Below, in pieces: positions 45,164-54,472 of a DNA stretch of 64,000 nt. The notes below the pieces were generated by a model, which searched no databases, was not told the origin of the DNA, and saw nothing but the letters and a program-made list of their open reading frames with translations. The first letter of the stretch is position 1. Each line of letters starts with the position of its first letter. The stretch is from contig JBDWKL010000054.1 in the NCBI GenBank assembly GCA_039973685.1, positions 21,132 through 85,131 of the forward strand, read 5' to 3'. The translations under genes and the position numbers were made by a program. This stretch comes from Hyphomicrobiales bacterium (GTDB lineage: Bacteria > Pseudomonadota > Alphaproteobacteria > Rhizobiales > JACESI01).

Positions 45164-48100
45164 CTAACTGAAGCGACCCGTTGCTTGCGCAAAGATCGTG
45201 TAAACGCGACCTGTGTCCGAGTTCAGATAGGTTTCTGACTGACGATTGTCAGGATCGTTCTTTGATACTTCCAAAATCAGTACTTCAAAGTCTGCAACAT
45301 AGCGGTCAATGCTTGCAGCAAAGTCTGCGTTTGTTGTGTAGAGATGGTTGATTTCAGTGCTTAATTCGCGGCTTTCTAACGTTCTCAAGCGACGGGTGAA
45401 TACGTTGCGCTCACCACGTTGATAACGTTCCCAAAGCTCAACAGCACCATCACGATCAATCGAACGAGCTATATCCACGGACAGTGAATAGAGCGAATCT
45501 ATGATGTGCTCTGGAGACCGTTCGAACGATGGAGCTGTTGTTGTTTCTTGCGCTGGTGTTGCTGCCGCATTTTCTTCTGTTGAAGCGCGACGTAGCAAGT
45601 CTGTCACCCAACCACCTTCTTGAGATGCAATAGTGGCTGATTGAGGAGGAACTTGCGGCGTTGGCGCTTCTACGCGGGGTGAAAAAGCGGGCGTTTCAGG
45701 CGTGCGTACTGGTGCAGGCTGTGGCGCTGTTACAACGGGTGTTGGTGCAACGGGCGCTGGTTCAGGAGCGCGAGCAACCGGTGCTGGCTCAGGAGCTTTT
45801 GCAACTGGTGCAGGAGTTGGTGCAGGAGTTGGTGCAGGTGTTGGAGCAACTGCAACTGGTGCAGGTGTTGGAGCAGCTGCAACTGGTGCAGGCGCTGGGG
45901 CTGCTGCAACTGGTGCAGGCGCTGGCTTTTGCGCCACTGGCTCTGGTGTTGCCGCTACAGGAGCTGCCAACACGGGTGCAGCAGCTGCTACTGGCGCTGG
46001 TGTTGATACAGCTTGTTGAGGCAAAGATGTTGTATGGCGGTCACGTTGTGTGTTGACGATATCTGTTAGATCGTTAAGCGCACGTACCTGATCGCTTACC
46101 AAACGACGCATTGCCGCGGTGCTCTCTTTTGTTTCTTCTGGCAGATCAAACACACCGCGTTTGATTTCTGATCGTGTTGCTTGCAAGTCACTCTGGATAG
46201 AGTGAGCAACACTGCGCATTTCTTCTGATGCCGCAGAGAAGCGTTCTGTGGCTTCAGTTACCGCTGCGTTCAGTTGAACATTAGCACCAGCGCGCAGTTC
46301 ATCAAGCTGGTTTGCTACGTCACGCGCTGCCTGTTGTGCCGTGGTTGAAAGGCCAGCACTTACCATTGTTGCTCGGTCTTCTGCTTGCTTGATTGTATCT
46401 GCCATCAAGTTTGCAAATGAGCGCATCAATTCTTCGATGTCTGAGCTCTTTGTTACGAGGCCTTGCGATAGAATTTCGATTGTACGATGACGATCATCCA
46501 ATGTGCTGTCGAGATTATTACCCGCGTTGATCAACATAGAGGCCGCGTTTGTTAGTGCTTCACTTTGACCATCAAAGCGGGAGGCAAGGGCTGATGTATC
46601 GCGAATTGTGAGTTCTGAGACTTCACGCAATTTCGCAATTTCGCCAGCCAATTGCTGGTTGGCTTCATCGGTTTGACCAACGGCTTGCGCCACTGCATTG
46701 CGAATTTCAACAGAGCGGTTTGTCAGGCCTGTTTCAATGGTAGCAAGGTTTTGGTCTGCTGTTGCCAAGACAGTGCGCAGGTCATCATTTGTTTGGCCAA
46801 TGCGTGCGAGGACTGAATTAACGTCACCCATCTGACTTGTAAGCTCATCTATCACACGGCTACCTTGAGCCTGCATTGCATCAACAACAGCAGCACTTGT
46901 GCGGTTGATTGAGTTATACATCTCGCCAGATTTCTCATCGAGTTGGTTCGCCAGAGTGGCGCTAGTTTGTGTGATTGTATTGGAGAGTTCACCCGATTTT
47001 TCATCCATCCGACTAATCAAGCTACCACTTGAACGGTCGATTTGGTTGACCAAATTAGCGCTTGTTTGAGCAATAGAACCAGTCATTTCGCCAGATTTCT
47101 CATCTATCTGGGCAACAAAGCTTGCGCTTGATTGGTCGATTTGGCTGGCCAAATTGGCACTTGTTTGGTCGATTTGGTTGGCCAAATTGGCACTTGTTTG
47201 CGCAATGGAATTCGTCATTTCGCCAGATTTTTCGTCCAGCTGGTTGATCATGTTCGCGCCATCACTATTGAAGATCGTTGTTAGCGATTGTGTGCGCTCA
47301 CGAAGCATTGCTTCGATGTCTGAGGCATGGCGAACCAATGTTTCTTCTGAAATAGCTGTGCTAGAGCGCAATGTCTGCTCAAGTCGTGTTGTCGATTGCT
47401 CAATCGTTTCAGCCGATTCACTTGCGCGCATACGGATGCCATCACTTAGGCCGCCAAGTGCACTGATAAGCGTTTGGCCAGCTTCATGAGTTTTAGAGGC
47501 AAACAGGGTTGCGGCTTGATCTGCTGCTGCAGTGAAGTTCTCGCTGGAGTTTGTTGACAGATCGAGAATGCGCTGATGAGCGGTTTCTGTATCGCTTACC
47601 AAGCGGTTGGCGACAGGGGCCAATTGGTCTTCAACGAGCGATTTGATAATTCCAGTTTTCTCATCGAGTGAACCGGTAACCTGATCAATTTTATCGGCAA
47701 GATCTACATTGATTGCATCAACTTGGGTGCCAAGTGCATTGGTTATACCGTCTGCTTGTGTTGTCAGCGTATCGCCAACTGACTTCAAACGTGCTTCCAA
47801 AGCAATGTTCAATTCTTCCTCACCTGTTGAGAACGTTGCCGCAAGTTCGCGGGTCCGATTAACAAGTGTTTCGCTGATTTGGCGTCCACGACTATCGAGG
47901 GCTTCATCGATTGTTTTAACACGATCCCCGATCTCGCCAGAGATCTCTTCAGATTTTGCTTTGAAGCTATCTGCTGCGGCATCCAAGCGGCCTTGAAGGT
48001 CTTCAGAAACGGCACCAGCACGGGTCGCGAAATTATCGCTTACTGTTGAAATACGAGTTTCAATTGCACCTGATACTTCATCAAGACGTGTCTCCAATGC

Positions 48101-50122
48101 CCCATCAATATCGTTGAGGCGCTTGGTGAATATGTCGTCCATTTGGCCAACCCGTTCACCCAACATGTCGGTGAGCCCTTTGCCCTTTGTATCGACAACT
48201 TCATCCAGTTGAATAAGACGCTCGTCGATGCCGTCGCGTAGGTCTTTCGACCTGTTGTCAATATTTGTAATCAATTCGATGCCGGACGCTGCAAGCGCAC
48301 GGTTGAGGTTTTCACCGCGTGTGCTCAGGGCCGTTGAAAGTTGCTCGCCAACATTGGCAATCTGCGAACCAATCGAGATGCCAGTTTCGTCGAATTTTGC
48401 ATTGATCGTGTCTGCTGTTCCATCGATGCTATCCAACAACGATACAGAGCGTGTTTCAATGAGCTTCGCGATAGCCTCGCCAGACGTATTAATACGCTCT
48501 GCCAACTCACCGCCGTCTTTCACAACCAGTGTTTCGATGCGATCGCTGATCGCGCTGAGGTCTGTTGAAAGATCTTCGCCACGTGTGGAGATTGATGTCG
48601 CGATTTTTTCTGTGATTTCGTCAAAGCGCTCTGTGATGTCAGAACTGCGAAGAGAAAGGTCGACCATCATTGCGTTGGTGGACGTTTTCAATTCATCACC
48701 AATACCTTCAGCTTGTGAAGCAATGGAGGCTGTGATTGCTTGGCCTGTTGATTGAAGTGCCTCAGTGAATGAAGAACTTTGTTGGGTGAGATTGGTCGTA
48801 ATCTCATCACCCGTATTGGACAATGTCGCGGTAATTTTTTGTGACCGTTCCGTCAAAGCATCGCGAAGCGCATTACCAATTTCGGCGAGGTTTGAAGCAA
48901 CTTCAGTGCCTTTGGAATTAAGGGTTTGTGTTACCTGCCCACTAACATCTGTTAGATTAGTGATAATCGCGTCACCCTTCGTTGAAAGGCTTTCGGTGAC
49001 TTCACCACTTATGTTGGTAAGCGTTGAGACAATTTCATCGCCTTTTGAGCTCAAGCTGTTTGATACTTCGTCACTGATTTTAGACAGTTGATCGACGGTT
49101 TCTGAGCCGCTTGTATTCAACCGTTCAAGCATGTGGTCGCTTTCACGGTTAAGCGATGAAACCAATGATTCCCCAGCAAAGCCGAGGTCGATTGTCATCT
49201 GCGATGTTTTGTCGGTAATTGATGCGCTGATGTCATCGCCCATTGAGCGGACATTGTCTGCAATGCCAGAAAGGTTCTCTTTGACTTTGTCACCGACGGC
49301 CAAAATGTCTGAGCTTAAATTTTCTCTTGCCGCACCTAGAGATGAGCCAACACGGTCAGCATTGTTTACAATCGCCTCACGTTGGCTGGAGAGTTCATCA
49401 ATCAACCCGCGAATGCGTAATTCGTTGTCTGAGTAAGAACGCTCTAATGACATCATTTCGTTGTGGACCAGAACTTCAAGTTCGCCCGCGCGAGCAAGAA
49501 CGCGCTCAACGCCGTCACCCATTGCCGCGACTTCACGGCGCACAGCCTGTCCAACACGCACGACAGTGTCTGTTGCGATGTCTTCAGGTTCGGCAAGTCT
49601 AAGAGCAACTTCTGACATGGAGCTTGCAGCGAGGCGCATTTCCTGCGCACGCCAAATTAGGAAGCCCATGATAAAGAAAAACAGGATTGGGACGATCGTT
49701 GCCACGAGCCACAAAACCGCTGAGGATTGATCGAACAATGCGAGGGCGTCGTCGAATGATTTTACATTTACGTCGAAATATTTGAAGCCCAAGAATGCAG
49801 CACCTGCAAGCCAGATAAGCGAGATGAAGAATGCAAACCAGAACGGGCTGGATGATGGGCGTTTTTGCAGACCGTATACGAGATTGCCGAGTGTGCGGCG
49901 GTCATCGTTGGCTGGGTCTTTTTTGGCGGATGCAGCTAGAGTTGCGTTCTCGATTGCTGGCGCCTTTTTCAAGTCACCATCGTCACTGAAGCCATCGTCT
50001 AGATCTAAATCCAGATCATCTATTAATGCATCATCAGGCCCACCAAAATCTAGTTTCAGGGCCTCTTCTACAGCATCAATTGCGGCTTTCGCCGGATCTG
50101 GAGCTTTTTTGGACTTCGCCAT
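45164..50122 (-). CDS. Giant membrane-anchored helical protein, likely GPR/RgsE growth-pole scaffold
   Basis: A 1652-residue protein. An acidic N-terminus (residues 30-50) precedes two membrane segments (about 93-113 and 135-157). From residue 165 to about 1360 it is one long helical region, low in aromatic residues, made of short amphipathic repeats, many 11 residues long (for example QIDQTSANLAN), like apolipoprotein A/E repeats. Residues 1370-1487 are Pro/Ala-rich, and a conserved helical C-terminal domain covers about 1500-1652. This layout fits the Growth Pole Ring protein of Agrobacterium and RgsE of Sinorhizobium, which form a ring at the growing pole; those are longer by my recollection. 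Kinesin-like and apolipoprotein labels often given to such genes reflect composition only. Divergent from an Hpt gene, with a CtrA-like site between. Confidence 0.72.
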   Translation of the reverse strand: MAKSKKAPDPAKAAIDAVEEALKLDFGGPDDALIDDLDLDLDDGFSDDGDLKKAPAIENATLAASAKKDPANDDRRTLGNLVYGLQKRPSSSPFWFAFFISLIWLAGAAFLGFKYFDVNVKSFDDALALFDQSSAVLWLVATIVPILFFFIMGFLIWRAQEMRLAASSMSEVALRLAEPEDIATDTVVRVGQAVRREVAAMGDGVERVLARAGELEVLVHNEMMSLERSYSDNELRIRGLIDELSSQREAIVNNADRVGSSLGAARENLSSDILAVGDKVKENLSGIADNVRSMGDDISASITDKTSQMTIDLGFAGESLVSSLNRESDHMLERLNTSGSETVDQLSKISDEVSNSLSSKGDEIVSTLTNISGEVTESLSTKGDAIITNLTDVSGQVTQTLNSKGTEVASNLAEIGNALRDALTERSQKITATLSNTGDEITTNLTQQSSSFTEALQSTGQAITASIASQAEGIGDELKTSTNAMMVDLSLRSSDITERFDEITEKIATSISTRGEDLSTDLSAISDRIETLVVKDGGELAERINTSGEAIAKLIETRSVSLLDSIDGTADTINAKFDETGISIGSQIANVGEQLSTALSTRGENLNRALAASGIELITNIDNRSKDLRDGIDERLIQLDEVVDTKGKGLTDMLGERVGQMDDIFTKRLNDIDGALETRLDEVSGAIETRISTVSDNFATRAGAVSEDLQGRLDAAADSFKAKSEEISGEIGDRVKTIDEALDSRGRQISETLVNRTRELAATFSTGEEELNIALEARLKSVGDTLTTQADGITNALGTQVDAINVDLADKIDQVTGSLDEKTGIIKSLVEDQLAPVANRLVSDTETAHQRILDLSTNSSENFTAAADQAATLFASKTHEAGQTLISALGGLSDGIRMRASESAETIEQSTTRLEQTLRSSTAISEETLVRHASDIEAMLRERTQSLTTIFNSDGANMINQLDEKSGEMTNSIAQTSANLANQIDQTSANLASQIDQSSASFVAQIDEKSGEMTGSIAQTSANLVNQIDRSSGSLISRMDEKSGELSNTITQTSATLANQLDEKSGEMYNSINRTSAAVVDAMQAQGSRVIDELTSQMGDVNSVLARIGQTNDDLRTVLATADQNLATIETGLTNRSVEIRNAVAQAVGQTDEANQQLAGEIAKLREVSELTIRDTSALASRFDGQSEALTNAASMLINAGNNLDSTLDDRHRTIEILSQGLVTKSSDIEELMRSFANLMADTIKQAEDRATMVSAGLSTTAQQAARDVANQLDELRAGANVQLNAAVTEATERFSAASEEMRSVAHSIQSDLQATRSEIKRGVFDLPEETKESTAAMRRLVSDQVRALNDLTDIVNTQRDRHTTSLPQQAVSTPAPVAAAAPVLAAPVAATPEPVAQKPAPAPVAAAPAPAPVAAAPTPAPVAVAPTPAPTPAPTPAPVAKAPEPAPVARAPEPAPVAPTPVVTAPQPAPVRTPETPAFSPRVEAPTPQVPPQSATIASQEGGWVTDLLRRASTEENAAATPAQETTTAPSFERSPEHIIDSLYSLSVDIARSIDRDGAVELWERYQRGERNVFTRRLRTLESRELSTEINHLYTTNADFAASIDRYVADFEVLILEVSKNDPDNRQSETYLNSDTGRVYTIFAQATGRFS
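47128..47193 (-). repeat. 33-bp tandem repeat in the gpr-like gene
   Basis: Two adjacent 33-bp units (47128-47160 and 47161-47193) differ at only two bases and encode 11-residue repeats of the type QIDQTSANLAN. Diverged copies continue on both sides over roughly 46,880-47,240. It shows recent expansion of the hendecad pattern. Confidence 0.85.
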
Positions 50123-50570
50123 TTCAATACGCCTTACGCAACAATTACCAAAACCAAAATGGTATATAGTGGGCGGTAGTTAGCAAAAAAGGAGGTAAAA
50201 GTCATACCTTGGAGAAGTTATTGGTTAAAGCGGGCACTTGAAAACCGCTAATTTTGCCCCAAAACCTCTAAAAGCTATACTTACCTCACCACTTTACCAG
50301 TTTCCGCACAGGGCACATTAACGCTTTGTTAAGGATTTGAAAACTCCTTCGATCATTTGTCCTGAACTGTTCAGTTTTATGGTTAATAAACTTAGGCAGA
50401 GAAAATTGCGTAATCTGTGGGAAGTACTGGATTTTTCTATCGAATTTAACTTTTGGTACACCATAGAAATCGGAACTTCGCCATCCGAGGGCATTTCACT
50501 CCAAATTTAAGCAGACATTAGGTTGACGATGCCATTCTTCCTATAGGGGAATTTTTATAAGGTGGTTGAT
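50123..50570. other. Intergenic region between gpr-like and Hpt genes
   Basis: About 450 bases without a gene, unusually long for this window. It holds a CtrA-type site at 50318-50332 and an imperfect palindrome CTGAACTGTTCAG near 50372, and should contain the divergent promoters. AAGGTGG at 50559 is the binding site of the Hpt gene. Confidence 0.6.
50318..50332. promoter_or_regulatory. CtrA-type binding site
   Basis: TTAACGCTTTGTTAA has the exact TTAA-N7-TTAA form of the cell-cycle regulator CtrA, conserved in alphaproteobacteria. It lies about 195 nt from the gpr-like start and 240 nt from the Hpt gene start, and could serve either. Confidence 0.55.
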
Positions 50571-50951
50571 ATGGGATCCGTCGTTGCTCTTAATATGGAT
50601 GCTGAAGTTGCGCTGCAAAGCCAGTCTCGTCCTATTGATTTAGTTCATTTGGCAAAGCAAACATTGGGCGATCGCTCTCTTGAGCAAGAAGTATTGCGTT
50701 TGTTTTTGACACAAATGGACGTTTACATGGACCGTGTTGAAAATGCGAAGACCCATGAAGAGCGGTTTGCTGCTTCTCATACAATAAAAGGGTCTGCACG
50801 AAACATTGGTGCTTGGGATGTTGCAGATGTTGCTGCTCACCTTGAAAGCGCTGCTGAAGACCAAACCGCGTTTGATGTTAAAGCGCTGAAAAGTGCACTT
50901 GATGAGGCTTGCGAATTTATCGTTTCGATCCTCGATCAGGATGAAATCTAG
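50571..50951 (+). CDS. Hpt-domain phosphotransfer protein
   Basis: A 126-residue, single-domain, all-helical protein. H70 in SHTIKGSARNIG matches the phosphorylated His of Hpt domains (HxxKGxxxxxG). The ATG at 50571 has AAGGTGG at the right distance; a GTG at 50562 is in frame. Hpt proteins relay phosphate between a hybrid kinase receiver and a response regulator; ChpT-like proteins are different in fold. No partner genes are adjacent. The shared upstream region with the gpr-like gene and the CtrA-type site suggest a cell-cycle or polarity link, as inference. Confidence 0.9.
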   Translation: MGSVVALNMDAEVALQSQSRPIDLVHLAKQTLGDRSLEQEVLRLFLTQMDVYMDRVENAKTHEERFAASHTIKGSARNIGAWDVADVAAHLESAAEDQTAFDVKALKSALDEACEFIVSILDQDEI

Positions 50952-50993
50952 TCGCTCGTTCCAAGGTTTTTCCAAACTAGTTGTCTAATATGC

Positions 50994-51023
50994 TTGACAT
51001 GAGGCTAACTATCCTTATGTCAA
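50994..51023. promoter_or_regulatory. Inverted repeat before the ferredoxin gene
   Basis: TTGACAT (50994-51000) and ATGTCAA (51017-51023) form a perfect 7-bp inverted repeat with a 16-nt spacer, 38 nt before the ferredoxin start. TTGACA is also a perfect -35 hexamer, so a regulator bound here would affect the promoter. The regulator is unknown. Confidence 0.45.
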
Positions 51024-51060
51024 ACTGACAAATTGTTGGACGGAACTATTGTGAGGCGAC

Positions 51061-51381
51061 ATGGCGAAAATTACTTATATCACACATTCTGGTGAGAGCT
51101 TTGATGTGGAAGCTGATACAGGCAGCACCGTCATGGAAGCTGCTCTAAAGAACTCAGTTCCAGGCATTGATGCGGAATGTGGTGGTGCTTGTGCTTGTGC
51201 CACGTGTCACGTTTATGTGGATGAGACTTGGGTTGCTAAAGCTGGGTCTGCAGAAGCAATGGAAGAAGATATGCTTGATTTCGCACACGAAATTAAGCCT
51301 TCATCACGCCTATCTTGCCAAATGCGTATTACTGACGAACTAGATGGTTTGATTATCCGTATCCCAGAAACGCAAGCGTAA
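51061..51381 (+). CDS. [2Fe-2S] ferredoxin, adrenodoxin type
   Basis: A 106-residue ferredoxin. The cluster ligands are C40, C46, C49 (C-x5-C-x2-C) and C86 in SRLSCQM. The motif [16 protein letters not shown] and the C-terminal [10 protein letters not shown] fit the adrenodoxin/FdxB group that serves cytochrome P450 systems or Fe-S cluster assembly. It stands alone, convergent with the DUF922 gene with 2 nt between stops. Confidence 0.96.
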   Translation: MAKITYITHSGESFDVEADTGSTVMEAALKNSVPGIDAECGGACACATCHVYVDETWVAKAGSAEAMEEDMLDFAHEIKPSSRLSCQMRITDELDGLIIRIPETQA

Positions 51382-51383
51382 AT

Positions 51384-52007
51384 TTAAAGCCGAGCTTTAC
51401 GGCGCGCGCGGATCATCTTTTTCTGTTCCACCCGATCAAATTTGCGTTGAGCGCGATCGTGTTTTTTCAAAAGCCGATTAGAACTGCGCGATATTGCCGC
51501 TTGAAGGCTGGAACAGCTAGAACGTGATCCGTAGTTCACAATCTTCTTTTGAATGCGAGTGCCATAGTCTTTCGCGATTTCTGCATGTGTCAATTCATGC
51601 TTTTTAATATCAGCGAAAAGAGTGTCCCAGCTCAGTTTTGCAAATTTGTTGGCACGACGATAATTTGCCCAACGGGGTAGGTGAATGACGACGTCTACGG
51701 TTACTTTTGATTTTTGTACCCTGCAACGCCCATTTTTCTCTTCGAATTTAACATTAGGCGACAATTTAATGCTGGCGACACCCAATGTTGCCTGATGATT
51801 GCCAACCCCTTTGATCGGTGATCTCTTTTGAAAGTCTCGGAAGATTTCCAAAGAAGTCTTTCCGCGCACTTTAAAATATTTGAAGCTTTGCTTGAATTTA
51901 ACGCCCTGCGTCGCCGCTTCTGCTTGAGAAGCGCCCAGACTAGTAATTGCGAGACTACTCACTAAGCCGGCTGAAATTACAGCAATCGCTATTTTCTTTA
52001 CAAACAT
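51384..52007 (-). CDS. DUF922 exported putative zinc protease
   Basis: A 207-residue protein with a Sec signal peptide (residues 1-32). HELTH at residues 137-141 is an HExxH zinc motif, and the family, DUF922, is annotated as secreted zinc-dependent protease without biochemical proof. Downstream, KDYGTRIQKKI is conserved. Cysteines at about 95 and 160-165 could form a disulfide. The C-terminal 35 residues are basic. No linked substrate gene. Confidence 0.85.
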   Translation of the reverse strand: MFVKKIAIAVISAGLVSSLAITSLGASQAEAATQGVKFKQSFKYFKVRGKTSLEIFRDFQKRSPIKGVGNHQATLGVASIKLSPNVKFEEKNGRCRVQKSKVTVDVVIHLPRWANYRRANKFAKLSWDTLFADIKKHELTHAEIAKDYGTRIQKKIVNYGSRSSCSSLQAAISRSSNRLLKKHDRAQRKFDRVEQKKMIRARRKARL

Positions 52008-52115
52008 AGAAATTCTCTTTCACCAATCTGGGGTTAAACCTAACAGGGGATTGAGCTTCATCAAGGGGAGGTTCGTAATATTTTGGTGATCATCGTAAAC
52101 TCGGTAAAATCGCGC

Positions 52116-53336
52116 CTATTCTGCAGGCGAAGGAGCGGCATGTTTACCTAGCGCTGAAAAGGGACCAGTTACTTCTTGGCCTTCGTGCGGATTACGTGGA
52201 ACCATCAAGGACAGGATTAAGCTGATAATTGCCATAGCAGCACCTGACAAGAACACGGCTGCAGGCGAATAAAGCCATAACAGTCCGAAGAATATCGGCA
52301 TGAAGACTGCCGCGATATGGTTGATCGTAAAGGCAACGCCAGCTGTTGGTGCTATATCTTGCGGATCGGCGATCTTCTGGAAGTAGGTCTTCATCGCAAT
52401 GGCCATCGCAAAGAAGGCATGGTCGATTACGTAAAGGGCCGCAGCCCATTCGGCAGTCGTCACATAGGCATAAGAGAAGAAGACGAAGAACAGGCCGATG
52501 TACTCGATGATAAGGGCGTTGCGTTCGCCTATTTTGTCGATCATCCGGCCAATTTGTGGCGCAAGCACCATGCTGACAACGCCATTGATGAGAAACAGCG
52601 TTGCCATTTGCTCAACGCCATAATCGAATTTTTCCACCATCATTAGGGCTGCAAAGACAATGAATATTTGACGACGCGCGCCGCTCATGAAGGTGAGGGC
52701 GTAGTAGAGCCAATAGCGACTGCGCAGCACCAAGTGGCGGCGTTGTGGTGGCCCAATCTCAAATTTTGGGAAGGTCATGAGAACAGCGGCGGCGGCAATC
52801 ATGGTGACGACACCTGCGGCTGCAAAGACGGAGAGGAAAGAAAGATCTAGGGCTTTCCAAATAACAAAAACCAACCCATAGGCTGCAAGCGCTGCCATGG
52901 CGCCAGCTGATACAATGCGGCCCATTTGTCGGGCTGCGGTTTTCTTCTCTAACCACTGGAGCGAGAGCGATTGGTTGCAGGTTTCATAATAGTGAAAACC
53001 GACCGACATAATGAAGGTCGTGATCATGAGGCCATAAAAGCTATCATAAGCACCGGTGATCGCGACGCCTAAACCCATGATGAAAAGTGAGCCGATGGCC
53101 AAGGCGCGTTCTGTCATGAACAGTAAGAAGTAGACTGCAAGAAACGACAAGAAGCCCGGTATTTCGCGGATGGTTTCTTGAATGCCGATTTCCCAACCAG
53201 TGAAAGCGACTTCATCAACGGCGAAGTTTTTGATCATCACAAACCAAGAGGCGAAAGAAAATTGCATTCCCATCTGCATGATGATCAACATCAAAAGAGG
53301 AGTGCGCCAGCCACCTTGGGTGAGTTTCTTTATCAT
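52116..53336 (-). CDS. MFS transporter
   Basis: A 406-residue inner-membrane protein with about 12 hydrophobic helices, and GRMIDKIGERNALIIEY between helices as the MFS loop. Substrate unknown. Its ATG overlaps the stop of the ycjF-type gene by 4 nt (TGATGA-type arrangement), so it is coupled to the ycjX-ycjF pair. Confidence 0.88.
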   Translation of the reverse strand: MIKKLTQGGWRTPLLMLIIMQMGMQFSFASWFVMIKNFAVDEVAFTGWEIGIQETIREIPGFLSFLAVYFLLFMTERALAIGSLFIMGLGVAITGAYDSFYGLMITTFIMSVGFHYYETCNQSLSLQWLEKKTAARQMGRIVSAGAMAALAAYGLVFVIWKALDLSFLSVFAAAGVVTMIAAAAVLMTFPKFEIGPPQRRHLVLRSRYWLYYALTFMSGARRQIFIVFAALMMVEKFDYGVEQMATLFLINGVVSMVLAPQIGRMIDKIGERNALIIEYIGLFFVFFSYAYVTTAEWAAALYVIDHAFFAMAIAMKTYFQKIADPQDIAPTAGVAFTINHIAAVFMPIFFGLLWLYSPAAVFLSGAAMAIISLILSLMVPRNPHEGQEVTGPFSALGKHAAPSPAE

Positions 53337-54472
53337 TTAGATTTGTCCAAGCCGGCAAGACCTACGAGGGTGTTCAAGTATTTTGATATACTGGGTCTTT
53401 CCCGATGAAGAAAGGGCACAGGGCGGCAAATATCATGGGCGGCTAGACCAATGCGGGCTGTCAGCAACCCGTTTATAACACCTTCACCAAAACGGGCAGA
53501 CAACCTTGCTGCCAGACCATGCCCAACCATTTGCTGCATTAGCCCGTCCCCGATGGAGATTGCGCCTGTTATGGCAAGGTGACTGACCACTGATTTCGTC
53601 AACCGCCAAAAGCCGACCATACCCGGTTTGCCGCCATAAAGTTCAGACAGGGCGCGGATCAATCGCAAGTTTTCTGCAAGTACATATAAGACATCAACCA
53701 ACGCACGTGGCGATACGGCGGTGACAATCGCCACTCGTTTGGCCGCATTCATCACCAGTTCTTCTGCCCGGTTATCAAGCGGTGAAAGTAATTCCGTTTC
53801 AATCAGGCGAATACGGTCTGCGGGACCGATTATATCACCTTCATAAGCTGAATAAGCGCTGCGTGCGCCTGCAAGATCAATGCGGCTTGCATAGAGCGAG
53901 GTTACTTCGGCTTCTACTTTGTTGGCTGCTTTCTTGTCGTTTTCTAAAAACGCCTGTTCAGCATCACTGCGAAGGTTTTCGATTTTGCGCAGCCTTAAGA
54001 GTGCGGCGAGTTCGCGGATGATCATAACAAGCGTGGCAATGATCACGAGAATGGTGAGGGCTAGAGCAAACCAGCCAAGCCATTCGTGGCGTGTAAAGAG
54101 ACCTCTTACCAGCTCATCCACGGCAAGGCCGATAGCAAGCATGGCAAGAGCACCAAGGGCTGAGAAAAGAACACCGCCCCAACTGAAGCGACTGCGCGGC
54201 GTGTCGGTGGGGATAGGTGCATCGTCGATTTGGTCAATGACCTGATTGGTCAGCTCAACGTCTGCCAGATTTAGCGCCCGAGGACGAAGTTGGTCGTCTT
54301 CTGGTGTTGCTTTGGCTTTGGTCGTTCGTGCACTTGTTTTAGAGGAAGCTTTCGGCGCGGCTTTGCGTTTTGGCTTAGAGCTGGCTTGCGGTGTCTTTTC
54401 CTCAACTGACGCGCCGTCTACAGGCACGTCAAACACACGTGGTTTTTTTCGTTTTGCTGGTTCGTCACTCAT
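53333..54472 (-). CDS. ycjF: YcjF/TIGR01620-family membrane protein
   Basis: A 379-residue protein. The N-terminal 100 residues are basic and Ala/Lys-rich (disordered), two hydrophobic segments follow (about 98-120 and 132-155), and the C-terminal half is a DUF697-type helical domain (AITGAISIGDGLMQQMVGHGLAARLSARFGEG). YcjF family proteins are encoded next to YcjX GTPases; function is unclear, with membrane or stress roles proposed. Starts and stops overlap its neighbours by 4 nt on both sides. Confidence 0.85.
   Translation of the reverse strand: MSDEPAKRKKPRVFDVPVDGASVEEKTPQASSKPKRKAAPKASSKTSARTTKAKATPEDDQLRPRALNLADVELTNQVIDQIDDAPIPTDTPRSRFSWGGVLFSALGALAMLAIGLAVDELVRGLFTRHEWLGWFALALTILVIIATLVMIIRELAALLRLRKIENLRSDAEQAFLENDKKAANKVEAEVTSLYASRIDLAGARSAYSAYEGDIIGPADRIRLIETELLSPLDNRAEELVMNAAKRVAIVTAVSPRALVDVLYVLAENLRLIRALSELYGGKPGMVGFWRLTKSVVSHLAITGAISIGDGLMQQMVGHGLAARLSARFGEGVINGLLTARIGLAAHDICRPVPFLHRERPSISKYLNTLVGLAGLDKSK

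Noticed and set aside
45661..46056. Possible gene opposite the Pro/Ala linker of the gpr-like gene
   Set aside because: It is a low-complexity mirror of the coding repeat, without a start signal or known motif.
50522..50546. Promoter TTGACG...TATAGG before the Hpt gene
   Set aside because: The spacing between the hexamers is only about 13 nt, too short for a housekeeping sigma factor.
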